The notes under the pieces were generated by a model. The model was given only the letters and a program-made list of their open reading frames with translations, did no database searches and had not been told where the DNA came from. Positions 36,347-45,005 of a stretch of DNA of 60,724 nt are shown here, piece by piece. The stretch comes from Bacteroidia bacterium (GTDB lineage Bacteria > Bacteroidota > Bacteroidia > CAIKAF01). The stretch covers positions 1-60,724 of the forward strand of contig JACVCJ010000023.1 in assembly GCA_016742095.1 (NCBI GenBank). The letters are read 5' to 3'. Position 1 is the stretch's first letter; the number at the start of each line of letters is the position of its first letter. A program made the position numbers and the translations under genes.

Positions 36347-37831
36347 CTATTTCTCTACATTCAGCAGATCTCCGAGTAATGCCGAAAGTTCCGCGTTCTT
36401 TTTCTCCTGCAGGTAAATGCGCGGCAGCGCCACCCGTTCCTTACAGTCGCTCAGGGGACAACGTTCGCAGGTAACATTTACGGTATGCTGCGGAATATGT
36501 TCTTCATCGTTCCAGAAACGGATCACTTTTTTAGCTTCTTCGGTAAGCGGTATCCCGATGCTGATGGACACCTCGCTGCCTTCGCTGCGTACCAGCTGCC
36601 GGGCCATGGAAATAAGCAGGTATTCCTTATCGGAATCTACATACCGGCTGTGTTGTATGGCCATAGCGGGTTTACCGGCTTCGATACTGCCGAAGATCTT
36701 GAGCGAGACCCAGCGGCGGCAGTAATGTTCTCCGCGGTCGTTCCCGTGCGGGGTATGGCGGCGGCTCAGGTGCAGTTCTTTGGAAAGGGTGAAATCCGGA
36801 TCGCCTTTTTCATGGTGAAAACGCAGGAAGAACAGGCTGTTCAGTCCAAATTCCGCCGGCAGGAGGTTCGTTAAACGATACATAAGCGTTTCCGGGGTGG
36901 TCTCGTACTTTTTCAGCAGGTGCAGCCAGGCTTCCCGCTCAAAATGCTTCGAAGCGAACAGTATCTTCAGGTCCGCGCTGAGTTCCCGGCCGGGCAACAG
37001 CAGGGCGCCGGCAAAATACGAAGCCTGGAAATTGGTGAGCGCCTGCTCGAACGATTCCACATTGGTACGCCCTTCCAGTATATATACACGCGACCGCAGG
37101 TCCAGGTTCAGCATATGATACCCGATCTCCTTGGCTAACAGGAATTTCTTCTGCTTACCCGACAGCCGGCTGCTGATCCAGAGTTCGGGGTGTTCCCCGG
37201 GTTTGTAGAAGGAGCGGAAATGCGCCAGTTCCGGGTGGACGTCCAGGCGGTCTTCGTACACGCGGGTACCGAAACGTTCTTCGAGAATGTCTTTCATCCG
37301 CAGTACGTCAAAGTGGAAGAAAGATTCCCCTTCAAAGCTGTCTGCAAAACGCAGGGCTGCCTCTTCGATGCCTGGGAAATGGTTATCGTTCAGTTCCTGG
37401 AACGAGCGCAGGGTGGCGTTGTAGAACTGTTCCCGGTTCATATCGTAGGCCCGGGCAATTTCAATGAGCGTATTGATAAAGGCTCCCACTTTGGCCGGGG
37501 CATTGGATACCATATCGATGACGCGGGCAGGCTCGATACCGAAAATGCCGGAAAGATTGTCCAGGAAGCCGGACTGCAGCAGATCGGCCACCGGGGCCAT
37601 TTTGCGACCCAGCTGCAGGGATACCAGGTGATCGTAGGGCGTATTGAGCGCTGCGGCCAGGGCCATGATCTTTTCGGCCTTGGGATACTTTTTGCCCTTT
37701 TCGATCTCGTTGAGGTAGGATACGCTGAGTCCGCAGCGTGCCGCGAGCCCGGCCGGGGTAATGTTCTTCTCCCGCCGCAGCTGTCCCAGCTTCAGTCCGA
37801 ATATAAAACGTATTTGCTCCTCGCCCAGCAT
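36347..37831 (-). CDS. XRE-type regulator of the ScfR/RamB group
   Basis: 494 residues. HTH_3 domain at about 12-66 (LGQLRREKNITPAGLAARC, LSVSYLNEIEKGKKYPKAEK). An IrrE/ImmA-like domain follows (about 150-300) whose metal motif is degenerate (AKEIGYH in place of HExxH), so no peptidase activity is expected. The C-terminal domain ends with a Cys cluster, TCERCPLSDCKERV. This is the architecture of short-chain fatty acyl-CoA responsive regulators (RamB, PrpR, MccR), which control glyoxylate, propionate or methylcitrate genes and often themselves. The mRNA is predicted leaderless. Two perfect palindromes and a divergent promoter lie upstream, but no metabolic target gene is present there. Confidence 0.88.
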   Translation of the reverse strand: MLGEEQIRFIFGLKLGQLRREKNITPAGLAARCGLSVSYLNEIEKGKKYPKAEKIMALAAALNTPYDHLVSLQLGRKMAPVADLLQSGFLDNLSGIFGIEPARVIDMVSNAPAKVGAFINTLIEIARAYDMNREQFYNATLRSFQELNDNHFPGIEEAALRFADSFEGESFFHFDVLRMKDILEERFGTRVYEDRLDVHPELAHFRSFYKPGEHPELWISSRLSGKQKKFLLAKEIGYHMLNLDLRSRVYILEGRTNVESFEQALTNFQASYFAGALLLPGRELSADLKILFASKHFEREAWLHLLKKYETTPETLMYRLTNLLPAEFGLNSLFFLRFHHEKGDPDFTLSKELHLSRRHTPHGNDRGEHYCRRWVSLKIFGSIEAGKPAMAIQHSRYVDSDKEYLLISMARQLVRSEGSEVSISIGIPLTEEAKKVIRFWNDEEHIPQHTVNVTCERCPLSDCKERVALPRIYLQEKKNAELSALLGDLLNVEK

Positions 37832-37835
37832 CCTG

Positions 37836-37843
37836 CAAACATA
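37836..37843 (-). promoter_or_regulatory. -7 box of the ScfR-type gene, leaderless geometry
   Basis: TATGTTTG on the minus strand, then CAGG and the ATG at 37831. Confidence 0.65.
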
Positions 37844-37866
37844 AAGGCTTTTCCACGAAAAAGCAT

Positions 37867-37901
37867 TTTTCGCGAAAATATTTTTTCAGCGAAATTTCGC
37901 T
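37867..37901. promoter_or_regulatory. Two palindromic operators between divergent promoters
   Basis: TTTTCGCGAAAA (37867-37878, perfect 12-base palindrome) and AGCGAAATTTCGCT (37888-37901, perfect 14-base palindrome), with a further half-site TTTTTTCGC at about 37909-37917. They share the half-site TTCGC/GCGAA and lie between two head-away promoters, the expected place for autoregulation by the adjacent ScfR-type protein. Confidence 0.6.
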
Positions 37902-37918
37902 AATAAGATTTTTTCGCT

Positions 37919-37926
37919 TATGTTTG
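37919..37926 (+). promoter_or_regulatory. Divergent -7 box with no clear target gene
   Basis: TATGTTTG on the plus strand, identical to the -7 box of the ScfR-type gene on the other side of the palindromes. It would transcribe into a gene-free region. Confidence 0.5.
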
Positions 37927-38230
37927 TAGAGATAAAAAGCCAGGGCGCCCAAAACGGTCCCTGCCCGAAGATGACCCTCGCTAAAATGCGTTCTTAGCGA
38001 ATCCATACATAGACAAACAATTTTTTCTTTCATGGGTTATATTCCCCGGTATTCTGCAACAAATACCGGGGATTCTTCCGGGCATAAAAAGACCGGTTTC
38101 CCCGTCCTTCTTCCTGAAAAATGTATGTTACGTATCACAATACATCAATCGAAGCGGCTTGCATCCCGGTACCTTTTTGGTGTCGGGCAGTGCGTTCTCC
38201 CGGAGTTACAGAGATATCTGCCGCCTGATC
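37927..38230. other. Gene-free stretch downstream of the orphan promoter
   Basis: About 300 bases without a supported gene. It holds an inverted repeat TCGCTAA-N9-TTAGCGA (37978-38000), whose half-sites resemble the ScfR palindromes, and a perfect 10-bp hairpin CCCCGGTATT/AATACCGGGG (38044-38053/38062-38071) lacking a T run. A frame from 38032 exists but runs antisense into DinB and shows no protein-like features. Confidence 0.45.
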
Positions 38231-38764
38231 TCAGAGGTTGCGGCGGGCCTGCTGTACATGCCGCTCGTCGTGTGCGATCACGAAACGCAGTACATCCCCT
38301 GCATTCATCCGCAGCCAGGAAGCGATGGAGATGGGAATTTTTACGCGGTTCAGATCTGTATGCTGTGCCCTTCGTAAACATTGCAGCAATCGCTCCTGCT
38401 GCGCCAGGAATTCCGCCACTACCGCATGGGCGTCCAATTCCGCCGGGGGAATATGATCTTTAAACGCTTTCATCTTTTTGCCGCTGCCCGGTTCCATCAT
38501 TTTTGTGAAATAGTTGCCCAGCCAGGAGCTTTTATAATGCCCTGCTTCATCGGAACGGCCGGCCAGTCCTTTTTCCAGCCGCGGAATATAGTACAGTCCG
38601 TAACTGTTCAGGTGCCCTATGCATTGTGCAATGCTCCAGCCTCCGTCCGCCGAAGGTTTCAGCAGTTTTTCCGCCGGCATGTTCTGTAATTCACGCACGG
38701 CAAAGCGGATATGTTCTTCCACCCGGTTTTCCAGTCCGGCGATCATTTTTTCCACATTTTCCAT
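38231..38764 (-). CDS. DinB-family protein
   Basis: 177 residues from the ATG at 38764; the frame is open upstream but lacks similarity there. Four-helix bundle pattern with GWSIAQCIGHLNSYGLYYIP in the first half and AGDVLRFVIAHDERHVQQAR near the end. The three metal-site histidines are in HLNSYG and the C-terminal HDERH region. DinB-fold proteins bind a divalent metal; several are thiol-dependent transferases, in some cases using bacillithiol, which fits bshA in this genome, but the substrate here is unknown. Confidence 0.85.
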   Translation of the reverse strand: MENVEKMIAGLENRVEEHIRFAVRELQNMPAEKLLKPSADGGWSIAQCIGHLNSYGLYYIPRLEKGLAGRSDEAGHYKSSWLGNYFTKMMEPGSGKKMKAFKDHIPPAELDAHAVVAEFLAQQERLLQCLRRAQHTDLNRVKIPISIASWLRMNAGDVLRFVIAHDERHVQQARRNL

Positions 38765-38842
38765 CTTTTTATCCTGTTTGTATTGAACGGGACAAAGTTG
38801 CGTCATCTTTTCCGTCTGTATCCTGGTAAAAACCAATATTTC

Positions 38843-39427
38843 TCAGATGTGCACGCGGTTCATCAGTTTGCTGAAATTGGTGGTATCGATACCGATGTAA
38901 CCGGCCAGGTATTTATGCGGTACCAGCTGCAGTATATGCGGACTGCGGCGCAGCAGGGCCCTGAATTTTTCTTCGGAGCTCATGCACTGCAGTTCGGCCA
39001 GGCGTTCCATGAGTCCGCTCAGGGTAAAGGCCAGTCCCTTGCGCATCAGTGTTTCTACTTCGGGGTATGTTCTCAGCACCTCATGCAGCCGGGTCACGGG
39101 TATGCGCAGGAAGCGCGAGGGCGTAAGCGTTTCGTAATAATAGGCCGAGGGGGTCTGCAGCAGCACGGAATCGAGTATGCCACCGAACGAAGGTGCGTAG
39201 GTGAACACGATGGTCACGTCTTTATCGCCGTGCAGGGCATACACACGCTGTACGCCTTCCGTGGTGAAATACAGGTATTTTTCCTGCTCCCCGGCCAGGC
39301 TCAGCAGTTCTTTCCGCCGGGCCTCAAAGGGTTTCCAGAGGGGCAGAAAGGCTTCGTACACCTCTTCGGAAAGGGGATGTACGGCCTGCAGCTGGGCCTT
39401 TAACAGGCGGTGTGCTTCGCTTTCCAT
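38843..39427 (-). CDS. Crp/Fnr-family transcriptional regulator
   Basis: 194 residues. A cyclic-nucleotide-binding-like beta barrel covers about 20-125 (EQEKYLYFTTEGVQRVY, TIVFTYAPSFGG), then a dimer helix and a short winged helix (KYLAGYIGIDTTNFSKLMNR). No Fe-S cysteines of the Fnr kind are present and the phosphate-binding cassette is poorly conserved, so cAMP binding is doubtful. This is the small Bacteroidota Crp group, many with unknown signals. The ndk terminator lies just upstream of it. Confidence 0.9.
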   Translation of the reverse strand: MESEAHRLLKAQLQAVHPLSEEVYEAFLPLWKPFEARRKELLSLAGEQEKYLYFTTEGVQRVYALHGDKDVTIVFTYAPSFGGILDSVLLQTPSAYYYETLTPSRFLRIPVTRLHEVLRTYPEVETLMRKGLAFTLSGLMERLAELQCMSSEEKFRALLRRSPHILQLVPHKYLAGYIGIDTTNFSKLMNRVHI

Positions 39428-39439
39428 GAACGGAAATAT

Positions 39440-39465
39440 AAAAAAAGAGACGCTCAGGGCGTCTC
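39440..39465 (-). terminator. Terminator of ndk
   Basis: GAGACGC (39447-39453) pairs with GCGTCTC (39459-39465), followed by seven T on the minus strand. It ends only 12 bases before the Crp-like start codon. Confidence 0.8.
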
Positions 39466-39493
39466 TCTTCGGTATTATTTTTTGCCGGGCGTA

Positions 39494-39913
39494 TTAAAAA
39501 CGCTCGAACTGTGAAAAGTAAAAGTTTGCTTCGATAGCGGCATTTTCGTCGCTGTCGCTGCCGTGTACGGCGTTTTCACCGATGCTTTTGGCATACAGTT
39601 TACGGATGGTACCGTCTTCGGCATTGGCCGGGTTGGTGGCGCCGATCAGCTTGCGGAAATCTTCCACGGCGTTGTTTTTTTCGAGTACGGCCGCTACGAT
39701 GGGACCGGAGCTCATATATTCGCATAATTCGCCGTAGAATGGGCGTTCGCTGTGTACTTCGTAGAATTTACCGGCCAGCCCGGCAGAAAGGCGGGTATAC
39801 TTCATGGCAACGATTTTAAAGCCTGCTTTTTCGATCATGGCTAAGATGTTTCCGATGTTGCCATCAGCTACTGCATCGGGCTTGATCATGGTAAAAGTTC
39901 TGTTTCCTGACAT
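39494..39913 (-). CDS. ndk: Nucleoside diphosphate kinase
   Basis: 139 residues. It transfers the gamma-phosphate between nucleoside triphosphates and diphosphates through a phospho-histidine. Signatures: [20 protein letters not shown] at the start, [20 protein letters not shown] and the active-site region [19 protein letters not shown] (catalytic His in NAVHGSD). Its promoter is half of a palindromic bidirectional promoter shared with the DHH-family gene. Confidence 0.97.
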   Translation of the reverse strand: MSGNRTFTMIKPDAVADGNIGNILAMIEKAGFKIVAMKYTRLSAGLAGKFYEVHSERPFYGELCEYMSSGPIVAAVLEKNNAVEDFRKLIGATNPANAEDGTIRKLYAKSIGENAVHGSDSDENAAIEANFYFSQFERF

Positions 39914-39927
39914 TTTCCTGTGATTTA

Positions 39928-39947
39928 CTATTTTTGTGCAAAAATAG
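39928..39947. promoter_or_regulatory. Symmetric bidirectional promoter between ndk and the DHH gene
   Basis: CTATTTTTGTGCAAAAATAG is a perfect 20-base palindrome containing two -7 boxes facing each other: TATTTTTG on the plus strand (39929-39936) for the DHH gene and TATTTTTG on the minus strand (39946-39939) for ndk, two bases apart. The minus promoter has TTTG at 39968-39965 (18-base spacer). The plus side has only TTTC at 39903-39906. Confidence 0.75.
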
Positions 39948-39976
39948 AAGATTTATCTTAAACCCAAATTTTCGTA

Positions 39977-41002
39977 ATGACGCAGGAACAATTTTCGAAA
40001 CTGCAAGAAATTGCAAAAGGCGCAAAGAACATCGCCATCATTTCTCATAAGAATCCCGACGGGGACGCCATCGGCTCTTCGCTGGGTCTGCGCGCCTTTC
40101 TTTTTCGCCAGCAGTTACAGGCCCGCGTTATTGTGCCGGACAGTTTTCCCGGCTTCCTGCGCTTTCTGCCGGAAAGTAAATCGGTGTGGTTCTTCGACAA
40201 GATGAAGGAAGCGGCCACCCAGTATATTAAAAGCGCCGACCTGATCTTTATCCTCGACTTCAATACCCTGAAACGCATCGAGGAGATCGGTGCCCTGATC
40301 GAGAATAATCCCTGTCCCAAGGTCCTCATAGACCACCACCCCGACCCGGAGGTAAAAGCACAGTTCACCTATCACCGGGTGACCGTGAGCTCTACTTCGG
40401 AACTGGTGTTCGAATTTGCACAGAAACTTTTCCCGGGCAGTCACCTCGGCGCCAAAGCCGCTACCTGCCTGTATGCCGGACTGGTTACCGATACCGGCTG
40501 TTTTAAACACAACCTGCACGAACGCACGCACATTACGGCGGGCAAACTGCTGCAGGCCGGGGCCGATCACGAAGCCGTGATGCTCGAGATCTTCGACAGC
40601 AATTCGTTCAACCGTACCCGCCTGCTGGGTTATTCACTGTACGAAAAGCTGATCATGGACCCGGCCACAGGCCTGGCTTACATTGCCCTTTCCCAGGAAG
40701 AACTGAAGCGTTTCGATTATAAAAAAGGCGATACTGAAGGCTTTGTGAACCTGGCCCTGGGCATCGACGGTGTAAAAATGGCCGTACTGCTTACCGAACT
40801 GAACGACGGGCTTACCAAGCTGTCTTTCCGCTCGCACGGCAGCTTTGAAGTAAATGGGTTTGCCGCAAAGTTCTTCTCGGGCGGCGGTCATAAAAACGCG
40901 GCCGGCGGCGCGTTCGAAGGGACGGTAGACCAGGCCGTGGACCGCCTGAAGGAAAGTATTCCCGAACTGATCAAAATGAATCTGCAAAACCTGCGTTCCT
41001 GA
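39977..41002 (+). CDS. DHH-family phosphoesterase (NrnA-like)
   Basis: 341 residues. DHH domain with ISHKNPDGDAIGSSLGLRAF (metal ligands Asp/Asp), ILDFNTLKR, LIDHHPDPE (the DHH motif) and TDTGCFKHN; DHHA1 domain with FRSHGSFEVNGFAAKF and SGGGHKNAAGG. NrnA proteins degrade short oligoribonucleotides and dephosphorylate pAp. First gene of a tightly packed operon (3-base gap to the FKBP gene). It shares a symmetric promoter with ndk, another nucleotide-metabolism gene. Confidence 0.92.
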   Translation: MTQEQFSKLQEIAKGAKNIAIISHKNPDGDAIGSSLGLRAFLFRQQLQARVIVPDSFPGFLRFLPESKSVWFFDKMKEAATQYIKSADLIFILDFNTLKRIEEIGALIENNPCPKVLIDHHPDPEVKAQFTYHRVTVSSTSELVFEFAQKLFPGSHLGAKAATCLYAGLVTDTGCFKHNLHERTHITAGKLLQAGADHEAVMLEIFDSNSFNRTRLLGYSLYEKLIMDPATGLAYIALSQEELKRFDYKKGDTEGFVNLALGIDGVKMAVLLTELNDGLTKLSFRSHGSFEVNGFAAKFFSGGGHKNAAGGAFEGTVDQAVDRLKESIPELIKMNLQNLRS

Positions 41003-41005
41003 TCT

Positions 41006-41554
41006 ATGAGATACAGCCTGTTCATACTGTCACTGACCGCCCTGTTGTCTGCCTGCAACAGCAAGCCCCCGCTCAACCCGGTAATTTCCGCGCCAAAGGA
41101 CAGCCTGCGGGAACCCCTGATGGGCGCCAACAAGATCATCAGCGCCAAAGAACGCGCGGCCATCGACGAATACTGCCGCCGTAAACAGTGGGACATGACC
41201 GAGACCGGTACCGGCCTGCGTTACGGCATTTATAAACCCGGCGGAGGCATCGGCATTGAAACGGACGATTATGTAGACCTCGACTATTCCCTGGAGCTGA
41301 TGGACGGCACTTTTATTTCGGACAGCAAGAAGAACGGGCCCGAAACCGTACGCGTGGGACAGGACAACGTAGAAAGCGGCCTGCACGAAGCCCTGCTGTA
41401 CCTGCACAAGGGCGACCGGGCCAAAGTGATCATACCGGCACACCTAGCCTACGGACTCACCGGCGACCAGGACAAAATACCGCCCTTCAGCACCCTGGTG
41501 TACGACCTGCATATAGTGGAAGTAAGCGTGGTAGAAGAAAATACAGACAAATGA
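41006..41554 (+). CDS. FKBP-type peptidyl-prolyl isomerase lipoprotein
   Basis: 182 residues. Lipoprotein signal with lipobox LLSAC (Cys about 17). A short helical part is followed by an FKBP domain at about 80-175 (DYVDLDYSLELMDGTFISDS, VESGLHEALLYLHKGDRAKV, IIPAHLAYG). It accelerates proline isomerisation in exported proteins and sits in the periplasm or outer membrane. Its stop overlaps the start of hutI by 4 bases. Confidence 0.92.
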   Translation: MRYSLFILSLTALLSACNSKPPLNPVISAPKDSLREPLMGANKIISAKERAAIDEYCRRKQWDMTETGTGLRYGIYKPGGGIGIETDDYVDLDYSLELMDGTFISDSKKNGPETVRVGQDNVESGLHEALLYLHKGDRAKVIIPAHLAYGLTGDQDKIPPFSTLVYDLHIVEVSVVEENTDK

Positions 41555-42792
41555 TACTGATAGAGAATATAAAAAGTGCGTTCGGCGTACGTGCCGGGGC
41601 AACACAGCCCCTGAAAGGAGCTGAAATGGCGGATCTTCCGCAGGTGGACGATGCGGTGATCCTGATCCGCGACGGACGTTTTGAATGGATCGGCAAACGC
41701 GAAGAACTCTCCGCCGACATCTACGCTTCCTGCGAAAAGATCGACGCCCGGGGCGGCATGGTGCTGCCGGCTTTCTGCGATCCGCATACGCACATCGTGT
41801 TCGCGGACTGGCGCGAGTCGGAATTCCGCGATAAGATCATGGGCCTGAGCTACGAGGAGATCGCCCGCCGCGGCGGAGGTATCCTGAACTCGGCACGCCG
41901 TTTGCAGGCCAGTACGGAAGATGAACTGTTCGAACAGAGCTATGCCCGCGTGGAACAGATCATGCGCATGGGTACGGCCGCCGTGGAGATCAAAAGCGGC
42001 TACGGACTTACCGTGGCCGACGAGATCAAAATGCTGCGCGTTATCGCCCGCATCCGCGAAAAAACGCCCCTGCACGTAAAAGCCACCTTCCTCGGCGCAC
42101 ACGCCCTTCCGGCCGAATACAAAAGCGATCCCGACGGCTATGTGGACCTCATCGTACAGGAAATGCTGCCCAATATCGCCGCCGAAAAACTGGCCGATTA
42201 CGTGGACGTATTCTGCGACCGCGGCTTTTTTACCGTAGCACAGACGGACCGCATCCTGGACGCTGCCGCTAAATACGGGCTCAAACCCAAGATACACGCC
42301 AATGAACTCGATTATTCCGGCGGGGTACAGGTAGGCGTACAGCACGGCGCCATCAGTGTAGACCACCTGGAATGCACCGGCGACGAAGAGATCGAGACCC
42401 TGCTGCATTCCAATACCATACCTACCCTGCTGCCGTCCACGGCCTTTTTCCTGGGACTGCCCCATCCGCCGGCACGCAAAATGATACAGAGCGGGCTGCC
42501 CATCGCCCTGGCCTCGGATTACAACCCGGGTTCCTCGCCTTCGGGGTCGATGCCCTTCATTGTTTCACTGGCCTGCATTCACCTGAAAATGCTGCCCGAA
42601 GAGGCCTTCAACGCCGCCACCCTCAATGCCGCCGCCGCGATGGAATGGCATACCGAAGGCGGATCGCTGACGCCCGGCAAACGCGCCGATTTTATTATTA
42701 CGCCGCCCATGAACTCTATTTCATTTATTCCATATACCTTTACAACACAACATATACAAACGGTCTTCATAAACGGCAAACAACTATCCTGA
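41551..42792 (+). CDS. hutI: Imidazolonepropionase HutI
   Basis: 413 residues of the amidohydrolase superfamily. It hydrolyses imidazolone-5-propionate in histidine breakdown. Signatures: VLPAFCDPHTHIVFADWRES (metal HxH), FLGAHALPAEYK, KIHANELDYSGGVQVG, SVDHLECTGDEE and ALASDYNPGSSPSGSMPFI (metal Asp). Other hut genes are absent from the window, and it sits inside an operon with nrnA-like and FKBP genes, an unusual place. Its stop overlaps the next start (TGATG). Confidence 0.95.
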   Translation: MILIENIKSAFGVRAGATQPLKGAEMADLPQVDDAVILIRDGRFEWIGKREELSADIYASCEKIDARGGMVLPAFCDPHTHIVFADWRESEFRDKIMGLSYEEIARRGGGILNSARRLQASTEDELFEQSYARVEQIMRMGTAAVEIKSGYGLTVADEIKMLRVIARIREKTPLHVKATFLGAHALPAEYKSDPDGYVDLIVQEMLPNIAAEKLADYVDVFCDRGFFTVAQTDRILDAAAKYGLKPKIHANELDYSGGVQVGVQHGAISVDHLECTGDEEIETLLHSNTIPTLLPSTAFFLGLPHPPARKMIQSGLPIALASDYNPGSSPSGSMPFIVSLACIHLKMLPEEAFNAATLNAAAAMEWHTEGGSLTPGKRADFIITPPMNSISFIPYTFTTQHIQTVFINGKQLS

Positions 42793-43970
42793 TGAAAAAA
42801 ATTCTGTTCCTCAGTATCTGTATTCTCTCTGTACTTTCTGCCTGCAAGAAAAAAGCAGACGGCTATACACTTACCGTGCTCTCCGGTAACGGACAAAGCG
42901 GCGAAGTAAACTCCACCCTGCCCGATCCCGTACGCGTACAGCTGTTACGCGGCGAAGAAGAGATCGGTTACAAACAGGTAAAATTCGAGACCAGTACGGG
43001 ACAGATCCTTACCACTACGACCGACGATCAGGGTATTGCCGAATTTACCTGGGTGATCGGCTGTGAAGCCGGCACACAGACGGCCAGCATTACGGCCCTG
43101 GACCCCGGTGTGGTATTTGCCACCACGGTAGCCAATGCCACGGGTACAGTACCTGCTTCAGGCTGGTATAAACCCTGCGGCATTCCTTCCACAAGCCTGT
43201 ATTTCGCGTTTATTTTCCAGAGCAACAGCGGCAAACTTTTTGCGGCCGGCAACCAGTCGGTATACGCTTCGGACGACCATGGCAAATACTGGTACGAGGT
43301 AAGCGGACTTTCGGGTGTTTACCGGATGAAACAGTTCGGGAACACGTTGTACGCACTGAGCAACAACGGCATTTTACGTTCACAGAACGACGGTATCGTA
43401 TGGCAGAGCTGGACCCCGCTGGCCGCCACCGAGCTGGCCCGCAACAACAGCCACTGGTATGCCACACGCGGCAACGGCGATATGGTCTATTCGGATGACG
43501 ACGGGGTGAACTGGCTCAACTGCAAGGGCAATTACACCGGTCAGAACCTGCAGTTCATGTTTACCTCGCCGAACGATATCGTAGTGGGCGCCAGTCCGAC
43601 CGGTCTGTACTATTTCGAGGACGACAGCCTGCTGAAACGCTATATGCTCAGCGACAATACCCTGGGTTATTACGAGAGCAACACCCTGTACTTCGGCTAC
43701 CAGGGCAATGTACAGTCGGCGCAGGATACCCTGTTCACGGCTTCCGGGCCCTACTGGAACTTCTCGGCCGGCAGCGGCGCTTCGCGTAACCTGAAAAAAT
43801 ACAACGGTTCCATGTACGTAAGCCAGTTTGCCGATCTGTACAAATACGGAACTTCCGGGGTGTTCTTCTCCAGTCCGCAGCTGAATGCCCGCCTGCTGGA
43901 TTACGTAGTACTCTCCGACGGGGCCATTATCCTGAGTTACGAAGGCATCGGCCTGGTGCGGAAGCAGTAG
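42792..43970 (+). CDS. Lipoprotein with Ig-like domain and beta-propeller
   Basis: 392 residues. The start at 42792 overlaps the hutI stop by one base (the frame is open far upstream inside hutI, without meaning). Lipobox LSVLSAC at about residue 18, then KKKADG. A bacterial Ig-like (Big_1) domain covers about 25-115 (VRVQLLRGEEEIGYKQVKFE, TDDQGIAEFTWVIG). The rest is a BNR/sialidase-type repeat propeller without catalytic residues visible (SVYASDDHGKYWYEVSG, MVYSDDDGVNWLNCKG). Likely a surface-exposed binding lipoprotein; last gene of the four-gene operon. Confidence 0.82.
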   Translation: MKKILFLSICILSVLSACKKKADGYTLTVLSGNGQSGEVNSTLPDPVRVQLLRGEEEIGYKQVKFETSTGQILTTTTDDQGIAEFTWVIGCEAGTQTASITALDPGVVFATTVANATGTVPASGWYKPCGIPSTSLYFAFIFQSNSGKLFAAGNQSVYASDDHGKYWYEVSGLSGVYRMKQFGNTLYALSNNGILRSQNDGIVWQSWTPLAATELARNNSHWYATRGNGDMVYSDDDGVNWLNCKGNYTGQNLQFMFTSPNDIVVGASPTGLYYFEDDSLLKRYMLSDNTLGYYESNTLYFGYQGNVQSAQDTLFTASGPYWNFSAGSGASRNLKKYNGSMYVSQFADLYKYGTSGVFFSSPQLNARLLDYVVLSDGAIILSYEGIGLVRKQ

Positions 43971-44030
43971 TAGCTGTCAGAATATATGCATTTTTAATAC
44001 AGAAAAGTACTCTTCTAAGTATCGTCACTT

Positions 44031-44963
44031 ATGGATAAATTCAAACAACTCGCCCGTATCAAAGATATTTATAACAAAGGCGGCAACATTATAAAATACC
44101 TGAAAGGAAACGAAGCAGGCACACAGAACAGTCTGGAAGACATCCTTATCAGCTATGATTTTCAGTCGGGCAGCTATATAAAACATTTCGCCTCCGAAAT
44201 AGATTTCAAAACAGGATATGGGGCGGCACTGGCTTCTGTTATCGGGGACCTGGGCAACTTTAATTCTATTATGGAAGCCGGCGTAGGTGAGGCTACCACA
44301 CTTGGAAGCCTGCTGCCACAGATGAAACAGAAACCTTCCGATGTATTCGGATTCGACATCTCCTGGTCCAGACTTAAATTCGCCAGATCGTTCCTGGCGG
44401 ATATGGACATAACCAATGCTTCGCTTTTTACGGCGAACCTTTTTGAAATTCCCCTTTCCGAAAGCTCAATAGACGTCGTATACACGTCACATTCCATAGA
44501 ACCCAACGGAGGCCGGGAAAAAGAAGCCCTGCAAGAGCTGTATCGTGTGACAGGTAAATACCTGATACTGCTGGAGCCTTCCTTCGAATTCGGGTCGCCC
44601 GAAGCACAGGCGCGTATGAAAGAGCATGGTTACGTGACCCGGTTATATGAGGCCGCCACAGAATTAGGATATAAGGTAATAGAACACCGGCTTTTCGGAC
44701 ATTCGGCAAACCCGCTGAACCCTACCGGGCTTATTATTATAGAAAAAACGGGCGAAATTTCGACCCCCCCGGCTCTGAAATGCCCGATATCGCTCACAGA
44801 CCTGGAAAAACACAACGATTCCCTGCTCTATTCCAAAGACAGTTTCCTGGCCTACCCGGTCATAAATGATATTCCCTGCCTGTTAAAAGAGAACTCGATC
44901 CTGGCCGTACACTTATTGAGCGACTATGCCCAGTTCAAAGCGGCAAACAATATTATGTTCTGA
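44031..44963 (+). CDS. SAM-dependent methyltransferase with C-terminal Trm112-like domain
   Basis: 310 residues. A helical N-terminus (1-60) is followed by a class I methyltransferase with SIMEAGVGEATTLGSLLPQM (SAM motif I near residue 80), VFGFDISWSRLKFARSFLAD and PLSESSIDVVYTSHSIE. The last ~60 residues resemble the Trm112 zinc-ribbon-like domain (LKCPISLTDLEKH, FLAYPVINDIPCLL), of which only two Cys remain. Methyltransferases of this build occur in lipopolysaccharide and capsule clusters. It converges with a sialyltransferase-like gene; both are AT-richer than their surroundings, suggesting acquisition. The acceptor is unknown. Confidence 0.8.
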   Translation: MDKFKQLARIKDIYNKGGNIIKYLKGNEAGTQNSLEDILISYDFQSGSYIKHFASEIDFKTGYGAALASVIGDLGNFNSIMEAGVGEATTLGSLLPQMKQKPSDVFGFDISWSRLKFARSFLADMDITNASLFTANLFEIPLSESSIDVVYTSHSIEPNGGREKEALQELYRVTGKYLILLEPSFEFGSPEAQARMKEHGYVTRLYEAATELGYKVIEHRLFGHSANPLNPTGLIIIEKTGEISTPPALKCPISLTDLEKHNDSLLYSKDSFLAYPVINDIPCLLKENSILAVHLLSDYAQFKAANNIMF

Positions 44964-45005
44964 GCGGAATCTGCCGTGCAGCTCATAATATAGCTCCGGC
45001 AACAT

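Noticed and set aside
38032-38463. 143-codon plus-strand frame after the orphan ScfR promoter
   Set aside because: More than half is antisense to DinB, and the protein is without features; the unique first part contains a perfect hairpin rather than codon structure.
42372-42791. N-terminal extension of the Ig-propeller lipoprotein into hutI
   Set aside because: The frame is open by chance inside hutI; a lipoprotein signal starts exactly at 42792 in a TGATG overlap.
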